64,000 nt of DNA from Streptomyces celluloflavus (GCA_000720995.1 JOEL01000001.1:248001-312000); one strand, 5' to 3'. Numbered from the stretch's first letter, positions 26,832-35,674 are shown. The notes: generated by a model not told the origin, from the sequence alone. Translations and numbers: made by a program.

Positions 26832-27548
26832 TCAGCAGGACAAGTTGCCGCCGGCGTCGGTGCCGAGGACGCCGACGAACTTCTCGTAGAGGTTGATGCG
26901 GTCCTGGCGCTCGTTCGGGTTCTTGCCGTTGCACTCCAGGGCGCCGTTGATGCTCCGGATCGTCTCACCGAAGCCCTTGTTGTTGACCATCGCGTCGTGC
27001 GGGGTCATGGTGCCGGCGCCCTTCTGGGTGTTCCAGAACCACAGGCCGGTCTTCCACGAGACGGCGGCGTCCTTTTCCACCTTGTACGGGTCGTGCAGCA
27101 GGTCGATGCCCAGGGCGTCACCGGCCGCCTTGTAGTTGTAGTTCCAGCTCAACTGGAGCGGGCCGCGCCCGTAGTAGGCGCTCTCCCCGGCCGGACAGTC
27201 GTAGGACTTCGATTTGTCGCAGTAGTGACTGTAGTTGCTGGTGTTCTGCTCGACGATGTACTTCAGACCGCCGGTCTCGTGGCTGACGTTGGCGAGGAAG
27301 GCCGCCGCCTCCCGCTTCTTGGTCGTCTCGCTGCCGGTGGTGGCGAAGCCGGGGTAGGCGCTCAACGCGTCGGTCAGGCCCTTGTAGGTGTAGAAGGCGT
27401 TGCGGCTCGGGAACATCTTGTCGAACTGGGACTGGCTGACGACGAACGCGGCGGAGGGGGCCTCGGCACCGGTGGCGGCCGTGGCGGACAGCTGCGGGGA
27501 CAGCGCGAACAGGCTCACGGCGACGGCTATGACGCGACGTACGGACAT
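26832..27548 (-). CDS. Secreted GH19 chitinase
   Basis: 238-aa precursor. Signal peptide about 1-28, then a single GH19 catalytic domain starting AAFVVSQSQFDKMFPSRN. The two catalytic glutamates are E91 (NVSHETGG) and E100 (YIVEQN), nine residues apart as in bacterial ChiG/ChiC enzymes, and the substrate-cleft motif YYGRGPLQLSWNYNY is present. No chitin-binding domain is attached. It hydrolyses chitin outside the cell and can act with the AA10 LPMO at 13.5 kb. Start ATG 27548 has AAGGAG upstream. A clear DasR site was not found in its AT-richer upstream region. Confidence 0.95.
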   Translation of the reverse strand: MSVRRVIAVAVSLFALSPQLSATAATGAEAPSAAFVVSQSQFDKMFPSRNAFYTYKGLTDALSAYPGFATTGSETTKKREAAAFLANVSHETGGLKYIVEQNTSNYSHYCDKSKSYDCPAGESAYYGRGPLQLSWNYNYKAAGDALGIDLLHDPYKVEKDAAVSWKTGLWFWNTQKGAGTMTPHDAMVNNKGFGETIRSINGALECNGKNPNERQDRINLYEKFVGVLGTDAGGNLSC

Positions 27549-27895
27549 TCTCCAACTCCTTCTACGACAAGGACGAACCCCGGAGAGCGGCCGATCCGGA
27601 CGGACCGGCGCTCCGAAGTAAGGAAGAAATAAGCGTCTCGCGTATTTTTCGGGATATTAACGGCAATGGAGCTAAACCACTCTTTCGATACCGGAGCGGG
27701 GCGGTTCCGGCGGTGAGGTTCTGGCGAAGCGTCAGAAAAAGTTGGCGTCGGGCGGCGTGGTGCCGAGCCGCTGCTGGTTGCATCCCGGCGCACTGGCAAG
27801 AAGCGCCGACGTAAGGCGGGCGGCCGACTACCGGCGGGGGTCGCGCCATGCCTGCCTTGTCTGCCGCCGCTGTGGCCGCGTGGCGGTGCCGGAGG
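27549..27895. other. AT-richer upstream region of the chitinase gene
   Basis: 347 bp, unusually AT-rich around 27610-27690, as expected of a promoter region for the minus-strand chitinase. On the minus strand AGTGGTTTAGCTCCATT looks like a degraded TGG-n7-CCA palindrome but has the wrong spacer for DasR. No gene seen. Confidence 0.4.
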
Positions 27896-28447
27896 TCACT
27901 GGCGAGGTGATCGCCATTCGGAGGCGAGGATCCCCCAGATCTGCTTGTCGTGGCGGGTACCGCCGTAGGGCCAGTACTCGCGCCGTACGCCCTCAAGTGT
28001 CATTCCGAGCCGCTCGGCCACCGCGGAGCTGCGCGCGTTGTCGGCCCGGCAGTGCCACTCGGCGCGGTGCATCCCCCGGGAGGCGAACGCCCAGTCCAGC
28101 AAGGTGCGGCACGCCTCGGTGATCAGGCCGTGGCCCTCGGCGGCCGGTTCCAGCCAGCAACCGATCTCGCAGGAACCCCAGGTGGAGTCGAAGTCCACGA
28201 ACAGCACGCCGCCGACCAGCGTGCCGTCGAGCCAGATGCCGTAGAGGCGGGCGCCGTCCGCGGCCTGGCGCTCGGCGTACCGGCGCAGTGTGGCCCGCGC
28301 CCCGTCGAGATCGTCGGTGACGAACGCCGGCCCGACCCACGGCCGGATGTGTTCGCGAGCCCGGTCGAGATGGGTGGCGAATTCCTCGGCGTGCCATACC
28401 TCAAGGGGGCGGAGGCGGGCGTTGTCCCGCAGCGGAAGGGAGAACAT
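27896..28447 (-). CDS. GNAT N-acetyltransferase, RimJ/RimL type
   Basis: 183 aa. Typical RimL-like order: N-terminal LRDNARLRPLEVWHAEEF, central VGGVLFVDFDSTWGSCEIGCWLEPAAEGHGLITEACRTLLDWAF (acetyl-CoA binding region), and AEWHCRADNARSSAVAERLGMTLEGVRR near the end. Acetylates an N-terminal or small-molecule amine with acetyl-CoA. Start ATG 28447 has GAGG 6 nt upstream. It is divergent from a TetR gene 67 nt away and may be its target. Confidence 0.9.
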   Translation of the reverse strand: MFSLPLRDNARLRPLEVWHAEEFATHLDRAREHIRPWVGPAFVTDDLDGARATLRRYAERQAADGARLYGIWLDGTLVGGVLFVDFDSTWGSCEIGCWLEPAAEGHGLITEACRTLLDWAFASRGMHRAEWHCRADNARSSAVAERLGMTLEGVRREYWPYGGTRHDKQIWGILASEWRSPRQ

Positions 28448-28492
28448 GATGACCTCGCAGTGACAGCACTCAAGCATTTACACAACAAGCGT

Positions 28493-28509
28493 TACGGTTA
28501 TGTACCGTA
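28493..28509. promoter_or_regulatory. Palindrome at the TetR start, probable auto-operator
   Basis: TACGGT-TATGT-ACCGTA, perfect 6-bp arms with a 5-bp spacer. It overlaps ATG 28500, so it is likely promoter DNA and the TetR start is more likely ATG 28515. Confidence 0.55.
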
Positions 28510-28514
28510 GCAGC

Positions 28515-29135
28515 ATGCCACGTACCAAGGGTGACCACGAGGCCCGTCGTCGGGACGTCTCCGAGGCGGTCTGGCGGGTGTTGGCCGCGCACGGCTTCGG
28601 CGGACTGACCCTGCGCGCCGTCGCCGCCGAGCTCGACGCGACCACCGGCCTGCTGACCCACTACTTCCCCGCCAAACGCGACCTGGTTGCGCACGCCCTC
28701 GACCTGCTCGAACGGCGAACCGCCGCCCGCCCCCGGCGCCCGGCCGGGAAAGGCGTGTCCGCCGTGCGGGCCGCGCTGCTGGACGTCCTGCCGCTGACCG
28801 CCGAGGCCACCGACAGCAACCGGATCTGGGTGTCCTCCTGGGACACCGCGCTCGCCGACCCCGCACTGAGCGGCGACTACGCCCGCAAGTACGCGCAGAG
28901 CCGCGACAAGCTCCGCGAGCTGGTCGCCGCAGCCCAGCAACTCGGCGAACTGCCCGCCGGAGACCCGGCGCGCATCGCGGCCGGCGCCCAGTCCTTCGTC
29001 CTCGGCCTGGTGGTACAGGCCCTGTTCGACCCCGCGGCGTTCCCACTGCACCACCAGGTCGAACTCCTTGACGACTACCTGGCCACACTGGCCTCCCCGC
29101 CCTCATCGAGCGGCGATCACGTGGCTCCTGCCTGA
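28515..29135 (+). CDS. TetR-family transcriptional regulator
   Basis: 206 aa from ATG 28515 (ATG 28500 is in frame but sits inside a palindrome). The N-terminal helix-turn-helix reads AVWRVLAAHGFGGLTLRAVAAELDATTGLLTHYFPAKRDL, the classic TetR DNA-binding block; the C-terminal domain GAQSFVLGLVVQALFDP is of the BetI-like TetR_C type. No ribosome site is visible, suggesting a leaderless transcript. Divergent from the GNAT gene, which is its likely target. Confidence 0.88.
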   Translation: MPRTKGDHEARRRDVSEAVWRVLAAHGFGGLTLRAVAAELDATTGLLTHYFPAKRDLVAHALDLLERRTAARPRRPAGKGVSAVRAALLDVLPLTAEATDSNRIWVSSWDTALADPALSGDYARKYAQSRDKLRELVAAAQQLGELPAGDPARIAAGAQSFVLGLVVQALFDPAAFPLHHQVELLDDYLATLASPPSSSGDHVAPA

Positions 29136-29560
29136 CAGCTGATAGCCGACAGTTGACGGCCGGGCGTTTTCAGTGGAGTTGGGCGGGACTCGTGTCCCTT
29201 CCGTCAGGAGTCCGCATGCCGGCCAACGGGCTGTCATGAGTACGTAGTTGGCCTCGCCGTATGCCGATGTCGAACTCGCCGTCGCGTCCGGCGGGCCGTT
29301 CGGCCGGGGATGGCTTGCGCCCGAAGGGTCGGCGATTCCGGGAGGCCGGCTCCGGCGGAGTCAGCTGGCCGGTCGGCGTCCTGGTCACAAGTGCGCGTGC
29401 TACGGCTTCCTGGCCCGCGACGCCGCCGACGCCCTGGAGCGGTGGGTATCTCGTGGATCGCCCCCGTGCTCCTCCTCGCGATGTGAACCCGTCGGGCCGC
29501 ACCCCCGTATGCGATCCTCGGTTCGTCGCGGAGGCGGGACGGGCGGGGAAGGTGGACCGG
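29136..29560. other. Intergenic region without a supportable gene
   Basis: 425 bp. Open frames run through from the kinase frame but lack a ribosome site. No terminator or palindrome stands out. Confidence 0.35.
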
Positions 29561-30217
29561 ATGCTGGTGACGCTGACCGGAGGGGCCGGTGCCGGGAAGA
29601 CGACGCTGGCGACCGCACTGGCGGCCACGGCCTCCCGGGCCCCCGTGCGGGTCTTCCACGGCGACGACTACTACTTCGGCACCCCCGAGCGCGGGGTGTG
29701 GATGCCGGATGAGGCCGGGGTGCCGCGGCTGGATGTCGGCGATCCCCGCTCGATGGACCTCGGGCGTCTCGGTCACGATGTGGACGCCGCGCTGACCGCC
29801 ACCTCCGTCGTCATCGTCGACGGCCTGTTCGCCCGCCGTGTCACCCTGACGGCGCCGTGCCCGCGCTTCGACGTCTTCGTCGACCTGCCGGCCGACCTCC
29901 GCCTGGCCCGGAAGATCCAGCGCAAGTGCCTGCGGGACGGCTTCCCCCTCGACGTCCTCCTGCGGAACTACCTGAACCACCGGCGCACGGCTCACGAGAA
30001 GTACGTCGAACCCGTACGCCACGACTGCGACTTGATCGTTGACGGAGGCGCCGCCGCCGACGTGCTGGCCCGGCGGATCTGGACAGAGGCGACGGGCAAG
30101 GGACTCACCCGCCACGCCGATTCCGGTCAGCAGCCGGGAACTGCGCCGCAGCCCGAAGCGTGCGCCGCTCCCGACGGCCGGCAGGTTGTTCGCGCTCCCC
30201 GGACGACGGCGCGCTGA
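29561..30217 (+). CDS. Uridine kinase-like P-loop phosphotransferase
   Basis: 218 aa. P-loop TGGAGAGKTTLATAL is at residues 6-20; FHGDDYYFG and a DG (IVDGLFA) motif resemble uridine/pantothenate kinase-type folds, and RKIQRKCLRDGFPLDVLLRNY supplies the lid arginines. Start ATG 29561 follows a purine-rich site. About 40 residues after the kinase domain (LTRHADSG onward) look disordered. Substrate could be uridine or another nucleoside or small alcohol. Monocistronic. Confidence 0.82.
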   Translation: MLVTLTGGAGAGKTTLATALAATASRAPVRVFHGDDYYFGTPERGVWMPDEAGVPRLDVGDPRSMDLGRLGHDVDAALTATSVVIVDGLFARRVTLTAPCPRFDVFVDLPADLRLARKIQRKCLRDGFPLDVLLRNYLNHRRTAHEKYVEPVRHDCDLIVDGGAAADVLARRIWTEATGKGLTRHADSGQQPGTAPQPEACAAPDGRQVVRAPRTTAR

Positions 30218-30306
30218 ACCACAGGCGTCCGGCACCCCGTACCCCTGGACGCCCGGAACCCCCCCCGCGCTAATCTCACCCAGCCGTATTCACGGATGTA
30301 CTGAAT

Positions 30307-30322
30307 GTTCATGTTGATGAAC
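30307..30322. promoter_or_regulatory. Palindrome upstream of the PL14-like lyase
   Basis: GTTCAT-GTTG-ATGAAC, perfect 6-bp arms, 48 nt before the start codon, in the only AT-rich stretch of the spacer. A candidate operator for an unknown regulator. Confidence 0.45.
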
Positions 30323-30369
30323 GTCGGTACGGACAGATCCGCTCACCCCCCTGAGCTCCGAGGAGTGCG

Positions 30370-31305
30370 ATGTCTGTTTCCTTCCGCCGCCGTGTCACGG
30401 GGGAGCGTCGCCGCTCCGGCCGTGGCTCGCTCCTGGCCGCCTGCGGTGCTCTGGCCTGTGCCGGTGTGGTGGGCGTCGGTCTGCTGGGCGCGGCCCCCGA
30501 TGGGCCTGTCGCCCCCGCCGCCTCCGGGGTCGACGCCGCCTTCGGGTCCGGTCCCTGGAGCGGGCAGTTCTCCGGCTACGGGTCCGGCGCCTGGAAGAAG
30601 TCCTGGGGTGTGGCCTCCTCGGGTGCCTGGGGTTCGTCCCAGCTCAAGGGCGTCAAGGATGCCTCCGTCCCGGGTGACGGTTCCGCGCTCCAGGTCACCT
30701 ACGGTGCGGGCTCGTCGGCGAACTCCTGCTCCGACTGCCCCAATCCGGGCGGCGGGCAGTTCTACACCCAGCTCGGCGCGATCGGCCGGAGCGACCTGGC
30801 CAAGTCCGCCACACTGGACCTGAAGTACGGGCTCAAGCTCCCCGCCGGCTTCGATTTCGGCAAGGGCGGCAAGTTGCCGGGCCTGTACGGCGGCAAGATC
30901 GGTGCGGAGTCCGGCGGCAACCACGGCCGCGGCTGGTCCACCCGCTATATGTTCCGCGCCAAGTCCCACCCCGACGACGGCGAGGTCTACCTCTACACGC
31001 CCACCAATTCCGGCCCCACCGGCTACGGCGTCGACGTGGGCCTGGGGTCCTGGCGGTGGCTCGCCGACGGCGGCTGGCACACCGTCGAGCAGCTGGTGAA
31101 CCGGACCACCGGCGACGTCACCGTCTGGTACGACGGCAAGCAGGCCCTCGTCGCCAAGGGCACCGCTTCCGGTATCTCCGGTATCGACTTCGGCGGTGTC
31201 TTCTTCTCCACCTTCTTCGGCGGCCATGACACCAGTTGGGGTCCGAAGAAGACGGAGCGGGCGGAGTTCGCGGACTTCTCGCTGTCCGCCTCGGTCCAGC
31301 ACTGA
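30370..31305 (+). CDS. Secreted polysaccharide lyase, PL14-like
   Basis: 311-aa precursor. A twin-arginine-like and hydrophobic N-terminus (RRRVTGERRR ... LLAACGALACAGVVGVGLLG) is followed by a Gly/Ser-rich beta-sandwich. The block LPGLYGGKIGAESGGNHG and FRAKSHPDDGEVYLYTPTN match what I know of alginate/glucuronan lyases of family PL14 and fungal relatives. Such enzymes cut uronic acid polymers by beta-elimination. ATG 30370 has GAGGAG upstream. It ends in a nested hairpin shared with the convergent methyltransferase. Substrate not determinable. Confidence 0.78.
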   Translation: MSVSFRRRVTGERRRSGRGSLLAACGALACAGVVGVGLLGAAPDGPVAPAASGVDAAFGSGPWSGQFSGYGSGAWKKSWGVASSGAWGSSQLKGVKDASVPGDGSALQVTYGAGSSANSCSDCPNPGGGQFYTQLGAIGRSDLAKSATLDLKYGLKLPAGFDFGKGGKLPGLYGGKIGAESGGNHGRGWSTRYMFRAKSHPDDGEVYLYTPTNSGPTGYGVDVGLGSWRWLADGGWHTVEQLVNRTTGDVTVWYDGKQALVAKGTASGISGIDFGGVFFSTFFGGHDTSWGPKKTERAEFADFSLSASVQH

Positions 31306-31310
31306 GACCG

Positions 31311-31376
31311 CCGCGGGTAGCCGCGATGGCTACGGGGCGGGCGCACCCGCCCCGTAGCGATCATGCCTACCCGCGG
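31311..31376. terminator. Nested bidirectional terminator
   Basis: Inner 13-bp arms GCTACGGGGCGGG (31329-31341) and complement (31346-31358) with a 4-nt loop; outer 10-bp arms CCGCGGGTAG (31311-31320) and complement (31367-31376). The outer right arm includes the stop codon of the minus-strand methyltransferase. Confidence 0.88.
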
Positions 31377-32095
31377 CGGAAGAGCGCCGTCCACAGGAAC
31401 GGTTCGCCGAAATAGGGCGACTCGGGCGGTTCGTCGCGCATGCGGCGCAGCTCGATCTCCGTCAGGTCGGAGAAGATCCAGCGCAGGGACTCCGGTGTGT
31501 AGGCGAGGCCGCCGTGGAGGCGGGCCCGGCGGTAGAAGGCCGGGTCGGGGAGTTCGGATCCCATCGCTCCCGACGCGAAGCAGGTGAGGGCGAGATGGCC
31601 GCCGGGGGACAGGACCTGTTCCACAAGGGCGAGATAGCTGATGCGGCGGTGGGGCGGCAGGTGGTGGAAACAGCCCGAGTCGTAGATCAGGTCGTACGGG
31701 CCGCCCAGTTCGGTCGCGGTGAGGTCGAAGATGTCGCCGCAGTGGAACTGGATGTCGGCGCCGGCCTCGCGGGCGCGCTCCCCGGCCCAGCCGATGGCCG
31801 CCGGGGAGAGGTCGACGGCGTCCACCCGGAACCCCAGGGACGCCAGATGGAGAGCGTTGCGGCCCGGACCGCAGCCCAGATCGAGGGCCCGGCCTGGAGC
31901 GAGCAGGCTTCGGTCGAGGTACGAGACCAGGTTCTCGTCCGGCTTCGCCACGAAGAACGGCACCGGTCTGGAGCGGTCGGTGTAGAAGTCGTCCCACCAG
32001 GTGGCCGCACCGGCCGTCCAGCGGTCGGCCTCCGGCGCGAACAGGCCGTCCAGGAGCCGCAGCACATCATCGACCGTGCGGATGTTCCGGTCCAT
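31367..32095 (-). CDS. SAM-dependent methyltransferase, class I
   Basis: 242 aa. SAM-binding motif I is ALDLGCGPGRNALHLASLG, followed by VDAVDLSPAAIGWA and DLIYDSGCFHHLPPHRR (motif IV). The pattern with GCFHHLPPHRR is close to TehB/thiopurine-type methyltransferases that detoxify small acceptors, but the target is unknown. ATG 32095 is preferred over an in-frame TTG one codon upstream; AAAGGGGA precedes it. Monocistronic. Confidence 0.88.
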   Translation of the reverse strand: MDRNIRTVDDVLRLLDGLFAPEADRWTAGAATWWDDFYTDRSRPVPFFVAKPDENLVSYLDRSLLAPGRALDLGCGPGRNALHLASLGFRVDAVDLSPAAIGWAGERAREAGADIQFHCGDIFDLTATELGGPYDLIYDSGCFHHLPPHRRISYLALVEQVLSPGGHLALTCFASGAMGSELPDPAFYRRARLHGGLAYTPESLRWIFSDLTEIELRRMRDEPPESPYFGEPFLWTALFRRG

Positions 32096-32492
32096 CAAGT
32101 CCCCTTTCCCGATGCGGGGACGGTACGGCTGAACGAGGTGAAAGACCAGGTCAGGCCCTGTCGGGCAAGGGGCACAGGGAGGGGTGGAGAGGTCCGGACG
32201 GGGATGGGCGGGCCCTCACCCGCGACCCTGCCCACGCGGGCGGCCACGCCCCCGTCGAAGGCTGTCAGCGGGGCATTCCGGGCGGCGCTCAGGCAGGTTT
32301 CGGGGGCGATTCCGATCCGGGGGGAGAGGGATTGGGTCCCGCGACCGGCCGTGCCGCGTTCCGGGGGAGAGACGGGGCTTCTCCCGCGTACAACTCCGCG
32401 AAGCGTAGAGGCGTAGAGGCGTGGCCCGGCCACGCGCAGAATGACGGAGGCGGAACGACCGGAGACCCCGACACGGCCCCAGCCCGCCAGCC
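32096..32492. other. Intergenic region between methyltransferase and mgtA
   Basis: About 400 bp. No gene supported. Should contain the methyltransferase promoter (read leftward). Confidence 0.35.
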
Positions 32493-32537
32493 ACACCGCC
32501 GGTGGGCCGGTCCCGAGGACCAACCCACCGGCGGTGT
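32493..32537 (-). terminator. Hairpin terminator of mgtA
   Basis: 14-bp arms ACACCGCCGGTGGG (32493-32506) and complement (32524-32537), 17-nt loop, 28 nt beyond the mgtA stop codon on the minus strand. Confidence 0.85.
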
Positions 32538-32564
32538 CCGCGTACGCGGTGCGTACCGCGGGCT

Positions 32565-35348
32565 CTACAGCCAGCTGTGGTAGCGGCGGATGTACCAGGT
32601 CTTCACGACCTGGGTGAGCGCGCAGTAGGCGAGGAGCGTCCCGATCAGCCACGGGAAGTAGCTCATCGGCAGCGGCTCCATCGACAGCGCCGGTGCCAGC
32701 GGTGAGAACGGCAGGAAGATGCCGAATGCCATGATCGCGCCGGTGAGCAGCAGCACCGGCAGCGAGGCCCGGGACTGGATGAAGGGGATCTTCTGGGTGC
32801 GGATCATGTGCACGATCAGCGTCTGGGAGAGCAGTCCCTCGATGAACCAGCCGGACTGGAACAGGGTCTGCTCCGCGCCGGTGTTCGCGCTGAACACATG
32901 CCACATCACCAGGAAGGTGGTGATGTCGAAGATCGAGCTGATCGGACCGATACGGATCATGAACCGGCCGATGCCCCTGGCGTCCCAGGTCCGCGGCTTG
33001 CGCAGATACTCCTTGTCCATCCGGTCCCAGGGGATGGACAGCTGCGAGATGTCGTAGCAGAGGTTCTGCACCAGCAGGTGGATGGCGAGCATCGGCTGGA
33101 AGGGGATGAAGGCCGAGGCGATCAGCACCGAGAAGACGTTCCCGAAGTTCGAGGAGGCCGTCATCTTGATGTACTTGATGGTGTTGCCGAAGGTCTGACG
33201 CCCCATCAGGACGCCCTGCTCCAGGACGGTCAGGTCCTTCTCCAGCAGGATGATGTCCGCGGACTCCTTGGCGATGTCGACCGCGGTGTCCACCGAGATG
33301 CCGACGTCGGCCTCGCGCAGCGCCGCGGCGTCGTTGATGCCGTCGCCGAGGAACCCGACGGTGTGCCCGTCCGCCTTGAGGGCGCGCACGATCCGGGCCT
33401 TCTGGACGGGGTTGACCTTGGCGAACACCGAGGTCGTACGGGCCAGTTGGATCAGCTGCACATCGTCGAGGCCGTCGATCCGGGCGCCGGTGACGACGCT
33501 GCCCACATCGATGCCCACATCGGCGCAGACCCGGGCGGCGACCAGCTCGTTGTCGCCCGTGATGACCTTGACGGCCACCCCGTTGTCGGCGAGCGCCTTC
33601 AGCGCCTCGGCCGCGTCCTGCTTCGGCGGGTCGAGGAAGGCGAGGAAGCCGACCAGGGTCAGCTCGGCCTCGTCCCGTACGGAGTAGGCGTCGCGCAGGG
33701 CGGGCATCGTGCGGGTCGCGACGGCCAGCACCCGCAGCCCCTCGCGGTTGTGGTTCTCGCTGACCATCGTGGCGTGCGCGCGCAGCTGCTCGGTGAGCGG
33801 GACGCGCTCGCCGCGGTCCACCATGTGCGTGCACAGGTCGAGGACCTCCTCCACCGCGCCCTTGGTGATCAGTACGTGCTCCTGGACGCCGGCCGCGGCA
33901 CCGCCGAACTCGTTGCGGCGCAGGACCACGGACATCCGCCGGCGGGCGAAGTCGAAGGGGATCTCGTCGACCATGGTGAAGCGGGTGTCGACGACAACCT
34001 CTTCGGCCTCGTCCACGCGGTCGATGACCGCCTGGTCCATGAGGTTGCGCAGCCCGGTCTGGAAGTGGCTGTTGAGGTAGGCGTATTCGAGGACCTCGTT
34101 GTCCTCCTTGCCGTGGACGTCGAGGTAGCGGTCCAGGACGATCCGGTCCTCGGTGAGGGTGCCGGTCTTGTCCGTGCACAGCACGTCCATACCGCCCAGA
34201 TTCTGGATGGCGTTGAGCTGCTTGACGACGACCTTGTGCTTGGACATCGCGACCGCGCCGCGCGCCAGGTTCGCGGAGACCACCATCGGCAGCATCTCGG
34301 GGGTCAGCCCGACCGCGACGGAGATCGCGAAGAGGAACGCCTCGTCCCAGTCGCCCTTGGTGAAGCCGTTGACGGCGAACACGACCGGGACCATGACCAG
34401 CATGAAGCGGATCAGCAGGAAACTGACCTTCTTCACGCCGATGTCGAAGCTGGTCTGCGGACGGTTGCCGACCAGCGCCCCGGCCATCGACCCGAAGTAG
34501 GTGTCGGCGCCGGTGGCCACGACCACGCCGGTTGCGGTACCCGAGGTCACGGACGTGCCCATCAGGCAGAGGTTGTCGGCCTCGACCGGGTCGCCGGTCT
34601 CGTGCTGGCCGAGGTCATCGGCGCGGGTGTCGGCCTTGGTGACCGGCAGCGACTCGCCGGACAGGGCGGCCTGACTGACCATCAAGTCCTTGGCCGTGAG
34701 CAGCCGCAGGTCGGCGGGGACCATATCGCCGGCCGCGAGCCGGACCAGGTCACCGGGGACGACCTGCTCCATCGGGACTTCTTCGGTCGTCGCCTTGGAA
34801 CCGGTGTCGTCACGGCGCTGTACCGCGGTGGTCGTGGTCACCAGCGCCTTGAGCGCCTCGGCGGACTTGGTGGAGCGGAACTCCTGCCAGAAGCGGAGCA
34901 GTCCGCTGACGCCGATCATCACGGAGAGGATGACGACGCCGGGGTCCGCCGGGTCCTGCCAGTACATCACCGCCGCCAGCACGATCAGCACGGCGATGAA
35001 CGGATTCCAGAAGGATTTGACCAGCTGGGCCGTCCAGTGCGGCGGCTTCTCGTGCACCACGGTGTTGTTGCCGTGGCGCACCAGACGCTCACAGACCTGG
35101 TCCTTGCGCAGCCCCCGGTGGCTCGCTTCGAGCGTCTGGAGGACTTCGCGGGCCGGCTGCGCGCTGAACTGGGCGAGCCGCGCGCCCACTTCGCGGGTAC
35201 GGGTCTCCAGCTCGGCGGCCTTGCGCTCGCGGCGGGAGCGGGCGGGTGCGACAGGGGTGTCGTGATTTTCGGGGGTCTCGTGGTTCTTGTGGTTCCGGTT
35301 GTTGTCGCCCGGCGGAGCCAGGCGTACCGATGGGATCTGCTTGTTCAT
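32565..35348 (-). CDS. mgtA: Magnesium-importing P-type ATPase (P3B, MgtA)
   Basis: 927 aa. After a polar N-terminus, the cation-ATPase N domain (LQTLEASHRGLRKDQVCERL) is followed by two membrane segments, the actuator motif (SGES), the phosphorylation site DKTGTLT and the hinge GDGINDA. MgtA-specific sequence includes FWNPFIAVLIVLAAVMYWQD, VGLTPEMLPMVVSANLARGA and the C-terminal MTASSNFGNVFSVL. It imports Mg2+ at the cost of ATP in the plasma membrane. Start ATG 35348 has GGGAGG just upstream. The mRNA carries a leader of about 190 nt downstream of an 18-codon Pro-rich ORF, which suggests control by transcription attenuation. Confidence 0.95.
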   Translation of the reverse strand: MNKQIPSVRLAPPGDNNRNHKNHETPENHDTPVAPARSRRERKAAELETRTREVGARLAQFSAQPAREVLQTLEASHRGLRKDQVCERLVRHGNNTVVHEKPPHWTAQLVKSFWNPFIAVLIVLAAVMYWQDPADPGVVILSVMIGVSGLLRFWQEFRSTKSAEALKALVTTTTAVQRRDDTGSKATTEEVPMEQVVPGDLVRLAAGDMVPADLRLLTAKDLMVSQAALSGESLPVTKADTRADDLGQHETGDPVEADNLCLMGTSVTSGTATGVVVATGADTYFGSMAGALVGNRPQTSFDIGVKKVSFLLIRFMLVMVPVVFAVNGFTKGDWDEAFLFAISVAVGLTPEMLPMVVSANLARGAVAMSKHKVVVKQLNAIQNLGGMDVLCTDKTGTLTEDRIVLDRYLDVHGKEDNEVLEYAYLNSHFQTGLRNLMDQAVIDRVDEAEEVVVDTRFTMVDEIPFDFARRRMSVVLRRNEFGGAAAGVQEHVLITKGAVEEVLDLCTHMVDRGERVPLTEQLRAHATMVSENHNREGLRVLAVATRTMPALRDAYSVRDEAELTLVGFLAFLDPPKQDAAEALKALADNGVAVKVITGDNELVAARVCADVGIDVGSVVTGARIDGLDDVQLIQLARTTSVFAKVNPVQKARIVRALKADGHTVGFLGDGINDAAALREADVGISVDTAVDIAKESADIILLEKDLTVLEQGVLMGRQTFGNTIKYIKMTASSNFGNVFSVLIASAFIPFQPMLAIHLLVQNLCYDISQLSIPWDRMDKEYLRKPRTWDARGIGRFMIRIGPISSIFDITTFLVMWHVFSANTGAEQTLFQSGWFIEGLLSQTLIVHMIRTQKIPFIQSRASLPVLLLTGAIMAFGIFLPFSPLAPALSMEPLPMSYFPWLIGTLLAYCALTQVVKTWYIRRYHSWL

Positions 35349-35539
35349 GGCAAACCTCCCTCCGTGCGAACGGGCATGGCGAAGCACGCCCCGCGCACAG
35401 AGATGATTTCGGGCAGGCCGAAGGAGCGGCCGGCACCAGAAGGAAAAGGGAAAGAATGGCGGTGGGTGCCGCCGGGTGAATCACCTGGGAGAGCAGCCCT
35501 CAGAAACCCGGGAAAGGGCAGGGCGTATCGCTGATGCGA
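35349..35539 (-). promoter_or_regulatory. mgtA 5' leader between leader ORF and start codon
   Basis: 191 nt of leader RNA (minus strand) with several possible stems, for example GGCGG/CCGCC around 35459-35475 and a GGGC-rich stem near 35366-35398. No M-box riboswitch core was recognised by eye. In enteric mgtA the equivalent region switches between structures when the Pro-rich leader peptide stalls. Confidence 0.4.
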
Positions 35540-35596
35540 TCAGCGAGCGGAGACGCTGCGGCCAGGGAAACCGTCGGGACTCGGACTCGGACTCAT
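35540..35596 (-). CDS. Proline-rich 18-aa leader peptide upstream of mgtA (MgtL-like)
   Basis: MSPSPSPDGFPGRSVSAR, ATG 35596, stop TGA 35540-35542. The ribosome site GAGGAGG (35605-35611) at 8-nt spacing is among the strongest in the window. Four prolines in the first 11 residues and a charged tail resemble the Salmonella/E. coli MgtL leader, whose translation reports low Mg2+ and proline supply to mgtA transcription. The frame is open further upstream (to 35785), but only this internal ATG has a ribosome site. Function is by analogy. Confidence 0.65.
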   Translation of the reverse strand: MSPSPSPDGFPGRSVSAR

Positions 35597-35674
35597 CCCG
35601 AACACCTCCTCGGGTCGCGGCGGAATGATGCGGCCAGGCATGGCCGCGATTAGTGAGTCATATGCGCGGTGAAG

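Noticed and set aside
27600-27700. DasR-like element upstream of the GH19 chitinase (AGTGGTTTAGCTCCATT on the minus strand)
   Set aside because: The TGG and CCA halves are 7 nt apart instead of 6 and the core TCTAGA is not preserved, so the match is too weak to annotate.
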